A stretch of DNA of 64,000 nucleotides from Methylophaga lonarensis MPL (GCF_000349205.1 NZ_APHR01000035.1:1-64000); one strand, 5' to 3'. Positions 18,476 to 31,998 are shown, counted from the first letter of the stretch. A program made the numbers and translations. Notes: a model not told the origin generated them from the letters alone.

Positions 18476-19948
18476 CTACATCAGCACCACGTTAAACTGC
18501 TCCCGACCGTATTGGCTGTCACATTGAAAAAGGATCGGCTTGCCAATCAACTGTTCAAGCTCGGCCACCTTGGTTGAATCTTCATCATTCAAGCGGTCGA
18601 TGACATCCTGTGAGGCCAGCACCATAAACTGCTTGCTCTCATATTGCTTGGACTCTCGGATAATCTCACGGAAAATCTCATAGCAGACGGTTTCGACATT
18701 TTTGGTATAGCCTTTGCCCTGACAACATGGACAAGGCTCACACAGGATATGCCCTAAACTTTCCCGTGTTCGCTTGCGTGTCATTTCGACCAGCCCCAGC
18801 TCGGAAACGGCACTGATTTTGTGTCGCGCCCGATCCAGTGACATGGCTTTCTCAAGCGTTCGCAATACCTGCTCGCGATGTGCCTGCTCATCCATATCAA
18901 TGAAGTCGATGATGATAATGCCGCCAAGGTTACGGACACGCAATTGTCTGGCAATAGCCTGCGCCGCCTCGAGATTGGTCTTGAATATGGTTTCTTCCAG
19001 ATTCTTGTGACCGACAAATCCACCAGTGTTGACATCAACAGTGGTCATCGCCTCGGTCTGGTCAAATATCACATAGCCCCCGGACTTCAGAGGGACTTTG
19101 CGATCCAGTGCTTTTTGAATTTCATCTTCAACCGCAAACAAATCAAATAGAGGTCGATCACCACGGTACAGCTCCAGCAAGCTGATGCATTCAGGCATAA
19201 AGCCCTCAGCAAAACGAACGGCAGCCTGATAGGTTTCATTAGAATCGATGCGGATTCTTTCGATCTCTGGCGACAGCAGATCCCTCAGTGAACGTAGCGC
19301 CAGCGGCAAGTCCTGATAAAGCGGTTCACCGCAATTGACGGTTGCCATTCGTTCAGTCAGCTTTGCCCACAGGCGATGCAAAAACTGCAGATCCGCTTCG
19401 AGTTCAGCTTCAGCAGCCCCCTCCGCGGCTGTTCGCACGATATAGCCCGCGGCATCCTCCGGTAATAAAGCGGTCAGGCATTGCTTGAGTCGATCCCGCT
19501 CCTGTTCAGTTTCGATTTTAAGCGAGACCCCAATACCCTCAGTTTCAGGCATGTAGACCAAGTATCTTGAAGAAACCGACAGCTGGGTCGTCAAGCGAGC
19601 GCCCTTACTACCCATCGGATCCTTGATGACCTGTACCAGTAATTCCTGACCTTCACGCAGCAGGCTAGTGATCGGAGGAGTAACTTTTTGGGCCTCCTTG
19701 AGGTCGCCGGTCTGACCTTTGGGCATGGAAATATCTGAAGCATGTAAAAATGCAGCTCTCGACAGGCCAATTTCCACAAAAGCAGCCTGCATTCCAGGCA
19801 ATACACGACAAACCTTGCCTTTGTAGATATTGCCTACCAGCCCACGATACTCGCTGCGCTCAATAAAGACTTCCTGCAGTACACCATTTTCGACCACTGC
19901 AGCGCGTGTCTCGCTGGGCGTCACATTAATCAGAATCTCACTGCTCAC
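18476..19948 (-). CDS. rng: Ribonuclease G
   Basis: Endoribonuclease of the RNase E/G family that matures the 5' end of 16S rRNA. An S1 domain occupies about residues 38-125, the catalytic DNase I-like region contains the metal-binding NTGGFVG and IIIIDFIDMD, and a Zn-link CPCCQGKG joins the dimer. The 490-residue length, without a long C-terminal scaffold, marks RNase G rather than RNase E. Its start overlaps maf by 11 bases. Confidence 0.96.
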   Translation of the reverse strand: MSSEILINVTPSETRAAVVENGVLQEVFIERSEYRGLVGNIYKGKVCRVLPGMQAAFVEIGLSRAAFLHASDISMPKGQTGDLKEAQKVTPPITSLLREGQELLVQVIKDPMGSKGARLTTQLSVSSRYLVYMPETEGIGVSLKIETEQERDRLKQCLTALLPEDAAGYIVRTAAEGAAEAELEADLQFLHRLWAKLTERMATVNCGEPLYQDLPLALRSLRDLLSPEIERIRIDSNETYQAAVRFAEGFMPECISLLELYRGDRPLFDLFAVEDEIQKALDRKVPLKSGGYVIFDQTEAMTTVDVNTGGFVGHKNLEETIFKTNLEAAQAIARQLRVRNLGGIIIIDFIDMDEQAHREQVLRTLEKAMSLDRARHKISAVSELGLVEMTRKRTRESLGHILCEPCPCCQGKGYTKNVETVCYEIFREIIRESKQYESKQFMVLASQDVIDRLNDEDSTKVAELEQLIGKPILFQCDSQYGREQFNVVLM

Positions 19949-20516
19949 CGCTGTTTACCTGCCTTAATAACTGCACTGTTTCAAATAGAGGCAAGCCCAT
20001 AATACCCGAGTAACTGCCATTGATATGGTGGATGAAAACAGCGGCTAGTCCCTGTACGGCATAGCCACCCGCCTTGTCATGGCCTTCACCGCTGGCGATA
20101 TACCAATCAATATCCGCTTCTGAAAGCGCGCTAAAGGTCACTTCGTTCACCTGTAGCAGACAATGACTGGAAAGTGCATTTTGCACAGCCACTGCCGTCA
20201 TTACTTGGTGGCAACGCCCAGAGAGCATTGACAGCATTCGCCTGGCTTCGCTGTCTGTTTCAGGTTTGCCGAGAATATGTCCATCAATCACAACCGAAGT
20301 ATCGGCCGCAAGCACAGGACGATCTTTCAGACTCACCTGCCAGCCCGCTTCTGCCTTCATCGATGCAACACGTTTTACGTAGGATTCAGCAGATTCTTCT
20401 GCTTGAACCGACTCGTCCACAGACACGCGAAGTACCTGAAAGTCGACCTTGATCTGCCGAAGGAGTTCACTTCGGCGTGGTGAGGTTGAAGCAAGATAGA
20501 TAGGAGACAGAATCAT
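19938..20516 (-). CDS. maf: Maf-family nucleoside triphosphate pyrophosphatase (dTTP/UTP type)
   Basis: House-cleaning pyrophosphatase. The N-terminal LASTSPRRSELLRQI signature and the AADTSVVIDG and GKPETDSEA motifs are clear; the C-terminal GGYAVQGLAAVFIHHINGSYSGIMGLPL segment fits the YhdE subgroup that hydrolyses dTTP and UTP. 192 residues. It overlaps rlmH by four bases and rng by eleven, in the conserved rlmH-maf-rng order. Confidence 0.93.
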   Translation of the reverse strand: MILSPIYLASTSPRRSELLRQIKVDFQVLRVSVDESVQAEESAESYVKRVASMKAEAGWQVSLKDRPVLAADTSVVIDGHILGKPETDSEARRMLSMLSGRCHQVMTAVAVQNALSSHCLLQVNEVTFSALSEADIDWYIASGEGHDKAGGYAVQGLAAVFIHHINGSYSGIMGLPLFETVQLLRQVNSGEQ

Positions 20517-20980
20517 GCGCGATGATAAGGATGATTCTGCAGCACTGTCCAGGCACGATACAGTTGTTCTGCCAGTACAATTCGAACCAGAGGATGCGGC
20601 AGCGTCAGCGCGGACAGTGACCAGCTTTGATCTGCGCGATCAAGACAGGCTTTTGACAAACCATCAGGGCCACCAATCACAAAACAGACATCCTTGCCTC
20701 CCGCCAGCCATTGCTGCATTTGTTGAGCGAGTTGTTCGGTACTCCAGGAGCGACCGGTGACTTCCAATGCCACCATGTGTTGATTGCCGGCGGCCGTCAG
20801 AATTCGCTGGCCCTCCTCCTGCATCCACTGTTCAGGCTGGCCTGTCTTACCGCGTCGAGCTGCTGGAATTTCACTGAGTTGCAGTGGTATGTCACGAGGC
20901 AAGCGGCGGCTGTATTCTTCCACACCCTCGTTCACCCACCGCGGCATTTTACTGCCAACAGCGAGTATATTGAGTTTCAT
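20513..20980 (-). CDS. rlmH: 23S rRNA (pseudouridine(1915)-N3)-methyltransferase RlmH
   Basis: SPOUT-class methyltransferase modifying helix 69 of assembled ribosomes. The 155 residues include the SAM-binding knot [10 protein letters not shown] and the C-terminal [24 protein letters not shown]-type motif ending with PYHR. Four-base overlaps with rsfS and maf show translational coupling. Confidence 0.96.
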   Translation of the reverse strand: MKLNILAVGSKMPRWVNEGVEEYSRRLPRDIPLQLSEIPAARRGKTGQPEQWMQEEGQRILTAAGNQHMVALEVTGRSWSTEQLAQQMQQWLAGGKDVCFVIGGPDGLSKACLDRADQSWSLSALTLPHPLVRIVLAEQLYRAWTVLQNHPYHRA

Positions 20981-21333
20981 TCCCTGGAAGCTGACTCCGT
21001 TGATTGAACATCAGGCACAGACCAGAGTTTTTCCAGGTTGTAAGTCATTCGTGTTTGCGCCGTCATCACGTGGGTAATCACATCGCCCAGATCGACCAGT
21101 GCCCACTCGCCGACTTCTTCACCTTCAACCCCGAGTGGCTGAACGCCTGCGGCTTTGGCTTTCATCACCACTTCGTTGGCAAGGGCCTTGACCTGCCGGG
21201 TAGATTTGCCAGTGGCAATAATCATGAAATCAGTAAAATCGGTCATATTAGTCACATCAAGGACTTCAATGTTTTCAGCCTTGATGTCTTCCAGTGCGTC
21301 AATCACCAGTAATTTAAGTTGCTCAGCCTGCAT
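20977..21333 (-). CDS. rsfS: Ribosomal silencing factor RsfS
   Basis: Binds L14 and blocks subunit joining in starved cells. The 118-residue protein has the family motifs [19 protein letters not shown] and [16 protein letters not shown]. It is coupled to rlmH by a four-base overlap. The 87-base gap to nadD holds a weak GCCC/GGGC hairpin and an A+T-rich stretch, so this may be the first gene of the rsfS-rlmH-maf-rng-yhdP-tldD series. Confidence 0.95.
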   Translation of the reverse strand: MQAEQLKLLVIDALEDIKAENIEVLDVTNMTDFTDFMIIATGKSTRQVKALANEVVMKAKAAGVQPLGVEGEEVGEWALVDLGDVITHVMTAQTRMTYNLEKLWSVPDVQSTESASRE

Positions 21334-21420
21334 GGGCTTCTCCGTTATTCAATATTTGTATAGTGTAGCGCATACCGTAACGATCGTCTCCGACAAGCCC
21401 GCCAGTGGGCCTCAAACGGT

Positions 21421-22074
21421 CTAATCAGGGTGATACAACCCCAATTGGTCTATCAGGCTGATAACAGCCTCCGGCATCAAAAATCGCGCTGAGCGATGCT
21501 CGGCAAAGCAGTTTCTGATTTGGGTGGCAGAAACCGCCATCTGCGTCACCGCCAACGGCCATATTTTTCCAGCCGCGAGTGTTCGATCGGCGGCTGTTGC
21601 AAGATGCGAGTGATACCAATTGTCGAGCTCATCAGGCAACTGGCTTGGCTGCTCAGGTCGTTGCATCACCACCAGATGTGCCAGGTCCAATAATTCTGTC
21701 CAGCGTGACCAGCTGTGAAGGCCCTGAAAAGCATCGCTGCCCACCAGAAAAAACAAAGGATTCTCGGGAAACTGTTCACGCAGGCTTAGCAAGGTATCCA
21801 CTGAATATGAAGGGCCGCTGCGATGCAATTCACGATCATCCACCATAAAACCTTCCAGGCCCTTGATCGCCAACTCCAGCATGAGTCGGCGTTCCTTGGC
21901 TGAAGCAACCGGTTGTTGCCGATGTGGCGGTGTCGCACAGGGAATCAGACGCATTTGCTCAAGATTGAGCTGTTGCATCACTTCAAGCGCCGGACGCAAA
22001 TGACCAAAATGTACCGGATCAAAGGTTCCGCCCAGAATACCTATTGCGGGTAACTCAGTTTCGAATCTGACCAC
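21421..22074 (-). CDS. nadD: Nicotinate-nucleotide adenylyltransferase NadD
   Basis: Makes deamido-NAD from nicotinate mononucleotide and ATP. Nucleotidyltransferase motifs [11 protein letters not shown] and the C-terminal SATQIRN are intact. 217 residues from a GTG overlapping the end of proA by 20 bases; no ATG is available nearby, so the start is likely but not certain. Confidence 0.94.
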   Translation of the reverse strand: MVRFETELPAIGILGGTFDPVHFGHLRPALEVMQQLNLEQMRLIPCATPPHRQQPVASAKERRLMLELAIKGLEGFMVDDRELHRSGPSYSVDTLLSLREQFPENPLFFLVGSDAFQGLHSWSRWTELLDLAHLVVMQRPEQPSQLPDELDNWYHSHLATAADRTLAAGKIWPLAVTQMAVSATQIRNCFAEHRSARFLMPEAVISLIDQLGLYHPD

Positions 22075-23311
22075 TGCCCAGCACGATCCATTTTTGCGAA
22101 GTCAAGCCCAACAGGCCAACCGGGCCACGAGCATGAATTTTGTCAGTGGAAATGCCAATTTCAGCACCAAGACCGTATTCAAAACCATCGGCGAATCGAG
22201 TCGAAGCATTGACCATGACCGAACTCGAATCCACCTCACGCAAGAAACGTCGAGCCTTGCTGTAATTTTCCGTCACGATGGTTTCTGTATGCGCCGAGCT
22301 GTGCCGGTCAATATGATCAAGCGCTTCATCCAGTCCGTTTACCACTCGAATTGACAATATCGGAGCCAGGTATTCGGTATCCCAATCAACCTCTGTCACG
22401 GCAATCGCCTGAGGCAAAATTTCACGTGTGCGTTCGCAACCACGCAGTTCAACTTGTTCAGAGGCATAGCGCACCGCAATTTTTGGCAGAAACTCGGCAG
22501 CTATAGCGATATCCACCAATAGAGTCTCCATCGCATTACAAACGCCATATCGATGGCATTTCGCGTTAAACGCGATTTCCTCGGCCATTAACAAGTCGGC
22601 TTCAGCATCAATGTAGACATGACAAATGCCATCAAGATGTTTGATCACAGGTACGCGGGCTTCCCGACTGACACGCTCAATCAGGCCCTTGCCTCCACGA
22701 GGCACAATGACATCCACATAATCGGTCATTCGCACCAACTCATCGACTGCCGAGCGATCAGTGGTTTCAACAACCTGAACTGCGTTGGCAGGCAAGCCAG
22801 CCTTGATCAAACCGGCTTCGATGCACTTAGCAATCGCTTGATTGGAATGAATGGCTTCACTGCCGCCACGTAAAATAGTGGCATTGCCGGATTTCAGACA
22901 CAGCGCAGCGGCATCAACCGTCACATTGGGTCTCGATTCATAGATGATTCCAACCACCCCCAGTGGTACACGCATCTGACCCAGCTGAATTCCTGATGGA
23001 CGATAGGTCATATTGCTGATTTCGCCCACTGGATCTGGCAGTTGAGCAATCTGCTCCAGTCCTTCGGCCATTTGTTCGATGCGCGCATCTGTCAACGTGA
23101 GTCTGTCCAGCATTGCGGCGTCGAGGCCTTTTGCCTTGCCAGTGTCCAGATCTTTGGCATTCTCTTCTTTGAGGCTGCTTGCGGCCGAGCGAATCTGCGT
23201 CGCGATCTCAAGCAAGGCGACATTCTTGTCACTGGTTGACGCGCGTGCCAGCAGACGGGCAGCTTGTCTGGCTTGCTGTCCCAGTGTCTGCATGTAATCA
23301 CTGATGTTCAA
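22055..23311 (-). CDS. proA: Gamma-glutamyl phosphate reductase
   Basis: Second step of proline synthesis, reducing gamma-glutamyl phosphate with NADPH. The 418-residue aldehyde-dehydrogenase-fold protein has the catalytic Cys in [13 protein letters not shown] and the motif [12 protein letters not shown]. It is embedded between holA (four-base overlap) and nadD (20-base overlap), an order common in non-enteric gammaproteobacteria. proB is not in the window. Confidence 0.96.
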   Translation of the reverse strand: MNISDYMQTLGQQARQAARLLARASTSDKNVALLEIATQIRSAASSLKEENAKDLDTGKAKGLDAAMLDRLTLTDARIEQMAEGLEQIAQLPDPVGEISNMTYRPSGIQLGQMRVPLGVVGIIYESRPNVTVDAAALCLKSGNATILRGGSEAIHSNQAIAKCIEAGLIKAGLPANAVQVVETTDRSAVDELVRMTDYVDVIVPRGGKGLIERVSREARVPVIKHLDGICHVYIDAEADLLMAEEIAFNAKCHRYGVCNAMETLLVDIAIAAEFLPKIAVRYASEQVELRGCERTREILPQAIAVTEVDWDTEYLAPILSIRVVNGLDEALDHIDRHSSAHTETIVTENYSKARRFLREVDSSSVMVNASTRFADGFEYGLGAEIGISTDKIHARGPVGLLGLTSQKWIVLGSGQIRN

Positions 23312-24357
23312 TGAAAATCTCCTCTAATCTCGGCAGTCGCAGTGTTTAATTGTACACCGGCAAGCTGTAGGCAAAGCGCTTCCAACAGCTGCCAGGGTGA
23401 TACCGAAAGCCCCCCCTTGGCAGCCTGGTCAACCAGTGACAGCTGCTGTAAAAACATCAGCCATTGCTGGGGTTGGTGGCGCATTAGTGCCCGTCTTATC
23501 ATCGCCTGACTTTTTTCCCATACCGGGGGTTTCTGACTGGCAAAAATCTGTTGCAATGGGCGGCCCTGCTGAAGCTGAAGTGCCATATCGACACATCGTT
23601 GCACAGACCACGATACAGCAGAAAACACACTGAGAATCTCAACACCCTCGGCTTGTAATGTTCGAATCGTTCGGGGTATTCGATCAATCTGCCCAGCGTA
23701 GATCTGGTCCATCAGTCCAAAAGCTTCAAAACGGGCATTGTCAGCTACTGAGGCCAGTACCATTTGATCTTCAACATGGCCGTTGTCGGCCAGCAAGGCC
23801 AACTTGTCTACCTCTTGAGCAGCGGCAAACAGATTACCTTCAACGCGTTCGGCAATGACCGCCGAAATGTCAGCGTTGAACGATACGCCTCGTTGCGCTG
23901 CTCGTTGCCTGATCCAGGCAGGTAGACGATCCAGCGTCACGGGCCAAATCATCACCGTCGCGCCAATACGTTCCAGCTCTGAGTACCATTTAGCTTTTTG
24001 TTGGGCAGGTGCAATTTTGCCACTGATGATTAACACGGTTGTATCTTCAGCAGGCTGACTGGCGAAATTTCTCAACAGTTCGCTGCCCTCTTTGCCCGGA
24101 CTGCCTGACGGCAAGCGAATTTCCAACAAACGCCGGGAAGCAAACAAAGACATCGACTGCGCTTGCCAGGGGATCTGTGTCCAGTCAAACCGTCCTTCAA
24201 CATGCCATACCTGACGTTCTGCCTGATGCTGTCGCAATGCACTGCGAACAACATCCGCAGCCTCTTCGACTAATAGCGGTTCATCACCATGAATCAGGTA
24301 AACAGGGAGCAACTGTTGTTGCAGTTGTTGTGCGAGTTGTTCACTTTTCAGTCGCAT
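23308..24357 (-). CDS. holA: DNA polymerase III delta subunit
   Basis: Clamp-loader subunit that opens the beta clamp. The 349-residue AAA-like fold starts with [25 protein letters not shown], a typical HolA opening, and lacks a Walker A motif, as expected. It lies between lptE and proA in the conserved leuS-lptE-holA cluster. Its clamp-loader partner dnaX is also in the window, about 20 kb away. Confidence 0.94.
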   Translation of the reverse strand: MRLKSEQLAQQLQQQLLPVYLIHGDEPLLVEEAADVVRSALRQHQAERQVWHVEGRFDWTQIPWQAQSMSLFASRRLLEIRLPSGSPGKEGSELLRNFASQPAEDTTVLIISGKIAPAQQKAKWYSELERIGATVMIWPVTLDRLPAWIRQRAAQRGVSFNADISAVIAERVEGNLFAAAQEVDKLALLADNGHVEDQMVLASVADNARFEAFGLMDQIYAGQIDRIPRTIRTLQAEGVEILSVFSAVSWSVQRCVDMALQLQQGRPLQQIFASQKPPVWEKSQAMIRRALMRHQPQQWLMFLQQLSLVDQAAKGGLSVSPWQLLEALCLQLAGVQLNTATAEIRGDFH

Positions 24358-24366
24358 CTGCAGTGC

Positions 24367-24861
24367 TTATCGCAATACAGACAAACGCCGCAGAATACTC
24401 TGGACCAATTGCTCATTCATCTGTACTTCCAGCAGTCGCTGTTCTTCACCGAGCCCGATAACCTGATCCGGGTCAAACTGCAGATCACGGCGTGCTTCAA
24501 AGCGCTCGGCATCAATCAGCATGGTGGAGTTCGCATCAACCAACTGAATCACAATTTGTCGTTCCAGTTCGTATTCACTGACTTTGCCGCTGAAAGAAAC
24601 CGACAGCACCCGCCTTTCGAAATTGTTTTCAATAATCGACAGGACCGCGGCACCTTCCTGGTAACGATCAACAACCGTGATGCCATTACGAGTCAGTGTG
24701 CGCCGAAGCTCAAGGCCAAAATCCCGCTGCATGTTAACGCCTTGGACGTATAGCAACTTGAGCTCATCAGGTAATTCGGCAGCGCCTCTCAACTGAAAGC
24801 CACAGGCCGTAATTGCCAGCATGCTCATCAGGAGCACTAACCTTGAAATCAGCAGTTTCAT
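24367..24861 (-). CDS. lptE: LPS-assembly lipoprotein LptE
   Basis: Outer-membrane lipoprotein plug of the LptD translocon. A type II signal peptide ends in the lipobox LAITAC with Cys20, followed directly by GFQLRG, the hallmark of LptE. 164 residues. Position between leuS and holA is the conserved one. Confidence 0.95.
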   Translation of the reverse strand: MKLLISRLVLLMSMLAITACGFQLRGAAELPDELKLLYVQGVNMQRDFGLELRRTLTRNGITVVDRYQEGAAVLSIIENNFERRVLSVSFSGKVSEYELERQIVIQLVDANSTMLIDAERFEARRDLQFDPDQVIGLGEEQRLLEVQMNEQLVQSILRRLSVLR

Positions 24862-24890
24862 GAATCTATTTTCATCCTCAGAAGCAACTG

Positions 24891-27434
<2,544 letters not shown>

Positions 27435-27474
27435 TCATTGTCAGTACGGCAGCATCAGCATGTTGTTGCCATAC

Positions 27475-27502
27475 AAAAAAGGCAGCCGATGGCTGCCTTT
27501 TG
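27475..27502 (-). terminator. Intrinsic terminator after the H-NS family gene
   Basis: On the minus strand AAGGCAGCC and GGCTGCCTT arms enclose ATC and are followed by TTTTTTG. It lies 20 bases beyond the stop codon of the H-NS gene and separates it from leuS. Confidence 0.9.
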
Positions 27503-27522
27503 GGTGAAGTAAGATCGATGCT

Positions 27523-27912
27523 TTAGCCGACTCTGAAATCTTCAATTTTTTTGCCGCGATTGAGCTCTTCAACCAGCCACAGAGGACGTTTGCCAAAACC
27601 TTTCCAGGTTTTGGATGGGTCCTGTGGGTGGCGATATTTAACATCAGCAGTGGCACGTGGTTTACGCTGGGGCGTCATTGCAACACGCATGTTTTTGGCG
27701 ACAGCGCTCAATGCAAGGGCAGGTGTAACTTTCTTAGTTTTGGCAAGTTGTCTGACCGCGTCAGCAACAGCTGCAACATCAGCATCTTTACTATTCAGGG
27801 CGTCCTGCTTTTTTGTTTTTAATTTTTTGATTTGTTTTTTTGATTGATTAATCAGGTTCTGCAACTCTTGCTCAGAAAGACTTTTTAAATCAATTTTTGA
27901 TAAATCGGTCAT
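27523..27912 (-). CDS. H-NS family nucleoid-associated protein
   Basis: 129 residues with an N-terminal coiled-coil oligomerisation region rich in Lys, Gln and Leu (about 1-60) and a C-terminal DNA-binding domain, YRHPQDPSKTWKGFGKRPLWL, matching the AT-hook-like motif of H-NS/BpH3-type proteins. Strong ribosome-binding site (GAGGA). Monocistronic: its own terminator follows and an A+T-rich region precedes it. Likely a silencer of A+T-rich DNA. Confidence 0.9.
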   Translation of the reverse strand: MTDLSKIDLKSLSEQELQNLINQSKKQIKKLKTKKQDALNSKDADVAAVADAVRQLAKTKKVTPALALSAVAKNMRVAMTPQRKPRATADVKYRHPQDPSKTWKGFGKRPLWLVEELNRGKKIEDFRVG

Positions 27913-27981
27913 TTACAGATTCCTCAAAGATTATTATTTGTGTCGTGCACATTTTATTTTACACAGACCGCTAACAATTTG

Positions 27982-28260
<279 letters not shown>

Positions 28261-28767
28261 TTAATGATGGTGTTTATCAGGGATTTGAGCGAGCTTTCGC
28301 TGAAGTGCAGACTTCACCTCTGGCGCTACAAAATCCGAAACATCTCCACCCAGTCTGGCTATCTCTCTGACCAGACTTGAAGATATATAAGTAAACTGCT
28401 CTGAGGGCGTCAAAAATAAAGTCTCAATTGCCGGTTGCATACGCCGATTCATTGCAGCAAGTTGAATTTCATATTCAAAATCGGAAACCGCGCGCAGCCC
28501 CCTGAGAATGATATTCGCTCCTTTTTGTGCAGCAGCTTCTATCAACAAACCTTCAAAACCGCACACTTCGACATTATCAAAGTCTCGTAAGGTAAGTTTT
28601 GCCAGCTCTACCCGCTCAGCCAGCGTAAAAAAAGGTGTCTTGCCGGGATTGATTGCTACCGCAACCACCACTTTTTTAAACAATTTGCTGGCACGAACAA
28701 TCAAATCAATATGACCATGCGTGATCGGATCAAAGGTTCCGGGATAAATGGCAGTATTGTTACTCAC
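28261..28767 (-). CDS. coaD: Phosphopantetheine adenylyltransferase
   Basis: Penultimate step of coenzyme A synthesis. The nucleotidyltransferase motif [16 protein letters not shown] and the C-terminal [21 protein letters not shown] are diagnostic. 168 residues. It overlaps rsmD by eight bases, the usual rsmD-coaD order. CoA synthesis begins elsewhere in the window with coaX. Confidence 0.97.
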   Translation of the reverse strand: MSNNTAIYPGTFDPITHGHIDLIVRASKLFKKVVVAVAINPGKTPFFTLAERVELAKLTLRDFDNVEVCGFEGLLIEAAAQKGANIILRGLRAVSDFEYEIQLAAMNRRMQPAIETLFLTPSEQFTYISSSLVREIARLGGDVSDFVAPEVKSALQRKLAQIPDKHHH

Positions 28768-29350
28768 TCGGCTTGCCTGTGGTTCTGATAAACAGACAAT
28801 ATCTTACATCACCTGCGACTTTATCTTTGAATAATTGCCAATCGGCAGGCAATTCAGGCATGTCCTGTTTACTGCCGCATTCAAGATAAATTCTTGCCTC
28901 CGGCTTAAGCAGATTGTGCTGAGTCAGCAGTTGTGCCAGTGGTGTCCATAAGGCTGCTTGATAGGGCGGATCCAAAAACACCACATCATATGGCTTGTTG
29001 CACTTGGCGATAAACTGCTGAGCTGTCATCTGGTGCAGTTCACACGTCGTTGCCTGCAATTGTGACGCATTGGTCTGAAGCTGCTGAAAGGCCAGACGAT
29101 CAGGCTCAACCATATCTACATGCAAAGCGCCTCGAGACGCAGCCTCAAATCCCAATGCACCACTGCCAGCACAACAATCCAGACAATACCCGCCAGGAAT
29201 CACTGTCTGCAGCCAGTTAAATACTGTCTCCCTGACCCGATCCGGGGTCGGTCTCAGTCCTGTAACATCAGGAAATCCGAGTCGACGCCCACGCCATTGT
29301 CCACCAATTATCCGCAGTGTGTTGGGCTTCGCTTTACTCTGTTTTGCCAC
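28760..29350 (-). CDS. rsmD: 16S rRNA (guanine(966)-N2)-methyltransferase RsmD
   Basis: SAM-dependent methyltransferase acting on the 30S subunit. Motifs: [11 protein letters not shown] near the N-terminus, the SAM loop [18 protein letters not shown], and the catalytic [11 protein letters not shown] use the GTG at 29350 with GGTGA six bases upstream; a TTG one codon earlier is equally open. The start lies inside the end of the preceding M16 peptidase gene (17-base overlap). Confidence 0.93.
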   Translation of the reverse strand: MAKQSKAKPNTLRIIGGQWRGRRLGFPDVTGLRPTPDRVRETVFNWLQTVIPGGYCLDCCAGSGALGFEAASRGALHVDMVEPDRLAFQQLQTNASQLQATTCELHQMTAQQFIAKCNKPYDVVFLDPPYQAALWTPLAQLLTQHNLLKPEARIYLECGSKQDMPELPADWQLFKDKVAGDVRYCLFIRTTGKPSE

Positions 29351-30641
29351 CAACCATCACCGTCAGCATCCTGGAGGGGGCCAATCTGCGCTGAAAAGCA
29401 TCGCGAATCTGTTCAACAGTCACGGCGTTTACCCGCTCATTGAATCTGGATAAATGATCATCAGGCAGTTGATAAAAGGCCATCATCGCCAGATAGTCTG
29501 CAATTTTGCTGTTACTGTCCAGACGTAGGGCAAAACCACCAGTAATGTTTTGCTGTGCCGCTTCGAGTTGTTCTTGCGTAGGTCCGTTCTCAATAAAGTC
29601 ACTCAGTGTCTGCATCATGACACGGTGTGCTTCTTGAGCCTGATCATTGCGGGTCTGTAATACCATCTGGAAAGGCCCTGCTTCACGCGTGGGTCGAAAG
29701 AAGCTATAGCTGGCGTAGGACAAACCGCGTTTTTCCCTGATTTCACCACTCAGCAGTGACACCAGACCACTGCCGCCAAAGATATGATTACCCACATAGA
29801 GCGGGAAATAATCAGGGTCATGGCGGGTCATGCCTGGCTGCCCAACCATGATATGTGTCTGGCTGGAGGGATGTTCAATATGGTTGACAACTCCAGACGA
29901 TAACTCTGCAACAACTGGCAGCGGATCAGCAGGCGTGCCCTTGGGCAAATCAGCCAGGAGTTGTTCTGCCAGCGCTTCGGCCTGTCTTCGGTCAAGATCA
30001 CCCACAATCACCACCACCGCATTAGCCGCCACGTAATAACGTTGGTAGAACGCCTGAATATCTTCTAATGAAATGTCAGCCAACGTCTGTTCATGACCAG
30101 CGGGCATGCTCGCGTATGGGTGGTCTTCAGCATAAATCCCGGCTTGAAAAGCTCGACTGGCAATCGCCCCTGGTGACTGACGTTCCGCCTGCAATCCGGT
30201 CAACATCTGATTCCGCAGTCGCTGAAATGAGGCTTCAGGAAAGCTGGGAGAGGTGAGGATTTGTGTGAAGGTATCCAGCGCAACTTCCATGGCTTCGTGT
30301 TCATTCAAAGTTCGCAAACTGAGCACGGCCATATCGCGTTCGGCACTGGCACTGTAGCGGGCCCCGACATTGGCAAAGGCATCCGCTATTTCGTCAGTGT
30401 TCATGCTGGCTGTACCTTCATTGAGCATTGAGTTGGTCAACAAGGCCAAGCCAGATTTGTCAGCATCTCTCGCCGCACCACCATCAAACACCAGACGAAT
30501 ATCAACCATTGGCAGTTGTGGTGCTTCAAAGAACCAGACTGGCGTTCCGTTGGATGATTGCCATTGCTGAATGTTGGGGCTTGCAGTGACTGAAACCGAA
30601 GTTATCAGCAGCGCACAAAAGGACATAATCCTAGTTAGCAT
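29334..30641 (-). CDS. M16 family peptidase-like protein lacking the zinc motif
   Basis: Exported: signal peptide MLTRIMSFCALLITSVSVTA. It has the M16 two-domain fold (RLVFDGGAARD, then GLSYASYSFFRPTREAGPF) but the HxxEH zinc motif is replaced by LLTNSMLNEG, so it is probably a non-catalytic partner of the upstream M16 protein, as in heterodimeric processing peptidases. The ATG at 30641 is preceded by GGAGG and overlaps the upstream gene by 11 bases. 435 residues. Confidence 0.87.
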   Translation of the reverse strand: MLTRIMSFCALLITSVSVTASPNIQQWQSSNGTPVWFFEAPQLPMVDIRLVFDGGAARDADKSGLALLTNSMLNEGTASMNTDEIADAFANVGARYSASAERDMAVLSLRTLNEHEAMEVALDTFTQILTSPSFPEASFQRLRNQMLTGLQAERQSPGAIASRAFQAGIYAEDHPYASMPAGHEQTLADISLEDIQAFYQRYYVAANAVVVIVGDLDRRQAEALAEQLLADLPKGTPADPLPVVAELSSGVVNHIEHPSSQTHIMVGQPGMTRHDPDYFPLYVGNHIFGGSGLVSLLSGEIREKRGLSYASYSFFRPTREAGPFQMVLQTRNDQAQEAHRVMMQTLSDFIENGPTQEQLEAAQQNITGGFALRLDSNSKIADYLAMMAFYQLPDDHLSRFNERVNAVTVEQIRDAFQRRLAPSRMLTVMVGGKTE

Positions 30642-31998
30642 GGTGGCCTCCATTGGCGTTCGCTGGTGAATGATTTTCATCGGCAGAAACAGGGGTCAGT
30701 TCGCCAACGGTCAATCGATGGTCTACAAAATACTTCTGGGCCACAGCCAGTACCTGTTCGGCGGTGACTGCGTTAATGTTATCCACGTAGGCATCACTCA
30801 ATCGCCAATCCAGTCCAATAGTCTCCAGAATGCCAATTTGCATGCCCTGATAGAACAAACTGTCCTGCTCGTAGACTGAGCTGGCAATGACCTGGGTTTT
30901 TATCCGATGCAGTTCTTCTTCTGAAACCAGACTGGTTTGCAGCGTTTCTATCTGCGCCATGATGGCAGCTTTGAGTTCTTCTATGGTGCGACCCTGAGCC
31001 GGTGTGCCGCTGATGATAAATACTTCGTCCAGGCGGGCAAATGCATTGTTGCGAGCGCTAACGCCAGCGGCAACCTGTTCACCACGCACCAATTGTCTGG
31101 CAAAGCGTCCGCTGCTACCACTGTCGAGCACAGCCGCAAGCACATCCAGTGCATAAGGTTCCCATTCAATGTCGGCCGTTTTGATAACCGGCACTTTCCA
31201 ACCCATCATCAGCGATGGCAGCTCTGCAGGTGCACGGACTTCGATATAACGCTTACCGTTTTGTGGCACCTCGGTTTGCGGTTTGAGTACGGCTACTTCA
31301 CGCGCTTCTACCGGGCCAAAATATTTCAAGGCCAATTGGTAAACTTCTTCGGGGTCAACATCGCCCACCACAACCACCGTTGCATTGTTGGGGGCGTACC
31401 ATTTGTCGTACCAGCGTTGCAGATCTTCAATGGTGTAATGTTCGATATCTACCATCCAACCAATGACCGGATGGTGATAGGGACTGTTCATAAAAGCCGT
31501 CGCACTGAAGGCTTCATACAAAAGGCCGCGCGGATTGTCATCGGTGCGCATGCGGCGCTCTTCTGCAACGACTTCTTTTTCCTTGAGCAGTTCTGCCTCA
31601 TCCAGCAGCAGATTTTGCATTCGATCTGCTTCGTGGCGGAAGCTCACTGCCAGTCGATCACGTTCCAGGGTCTGGAAATAAGCTGTGTAGTCACGACTGG
31701 TAAAGGCATTCTCGCTACCACCGTTAGCAGCAATGATTCTGGAAAACTCGTTGGGTTCAAGATTTTCAGTGCCTTTGAACATCATGTGCTCAAGCATATG
31801 TGAAATCCCGGTAATACCGTTGTACTCATAGCTGGAGCCAACCTTGTACCACACTTGTGACACCACGACCGGTGATCGGGTATCCGGTTTGACTATCAGC
31901 TTGAGCCCGTTATCGAGCTGGTATTCCACGGGGTCTGCCATCACCAGCAGTGGCATGACCAGCCATGTGACTAGAAACCATTTTTTTAGATTACGCAT
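30631..31998 (-). CDS. M16 family zinc metallopeptidase
   Basis: Exported peptidase with a signal peptide (MRNLKKWFLVTWLVMPLLVMA) and the inverted zinc motif HMLEH followed downstream by the third ligand region (EKEVVAEERRMR). The ATG at 31998 has GAG six bases upstream; earlier starts would bury the signal peptide. Coupled by overlap to the catalytically dead M16 gene; the two probably form a periplasmic heterodimer. Divergent from ftsY, with only about 60 bases between. The substrate is unknown. Confidence 0.9.
   Translation of the reverse strand: MRNLKKWFLVTWLVMPLLVMADPVEYQLDNGLKLIVKPDTRSPVVVSQVWYKVGSSYEYNGITGISHMLEHMMFKGTENLEPNEFSRIIAANGGSENAFTSRDYTAYFQTLERDRLAVSFRHEADRMQNLLLDEAELLKEKEVVAEERRMRTDDNPRGLLYEAFSATAFMNSPYHHPVIGWMVDIEHYTIEDLQRWYDKWYAPNNATVVVVGDVDPEEVYQLALKYFGPVEAREVAVLKPQTEVPQNGKRYIEVRAPAELPSLMMGWKVPVIKTADIEWEPYALDVLAAVLDSGSSGRFARQLVRGEQVAAGVSARNNAFARLDEVFIISGTPAQGRTIEELKAAIMAQIETLQTSLVSEEELHRIKTQVIASSVYEQDSLFYQGMQIGILETIGLDWRLSDAYVDNINAVTAEQVLAVAQKYFVDHRLTVGELTPVSADENHSPANANGGHHAN

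Noticed and set aside
30937-31803. 288-codon plus-strand frame
   Set aside because: Antisense to the M16 peptidase gene, which has signal peptide, zinc motif and operon context.
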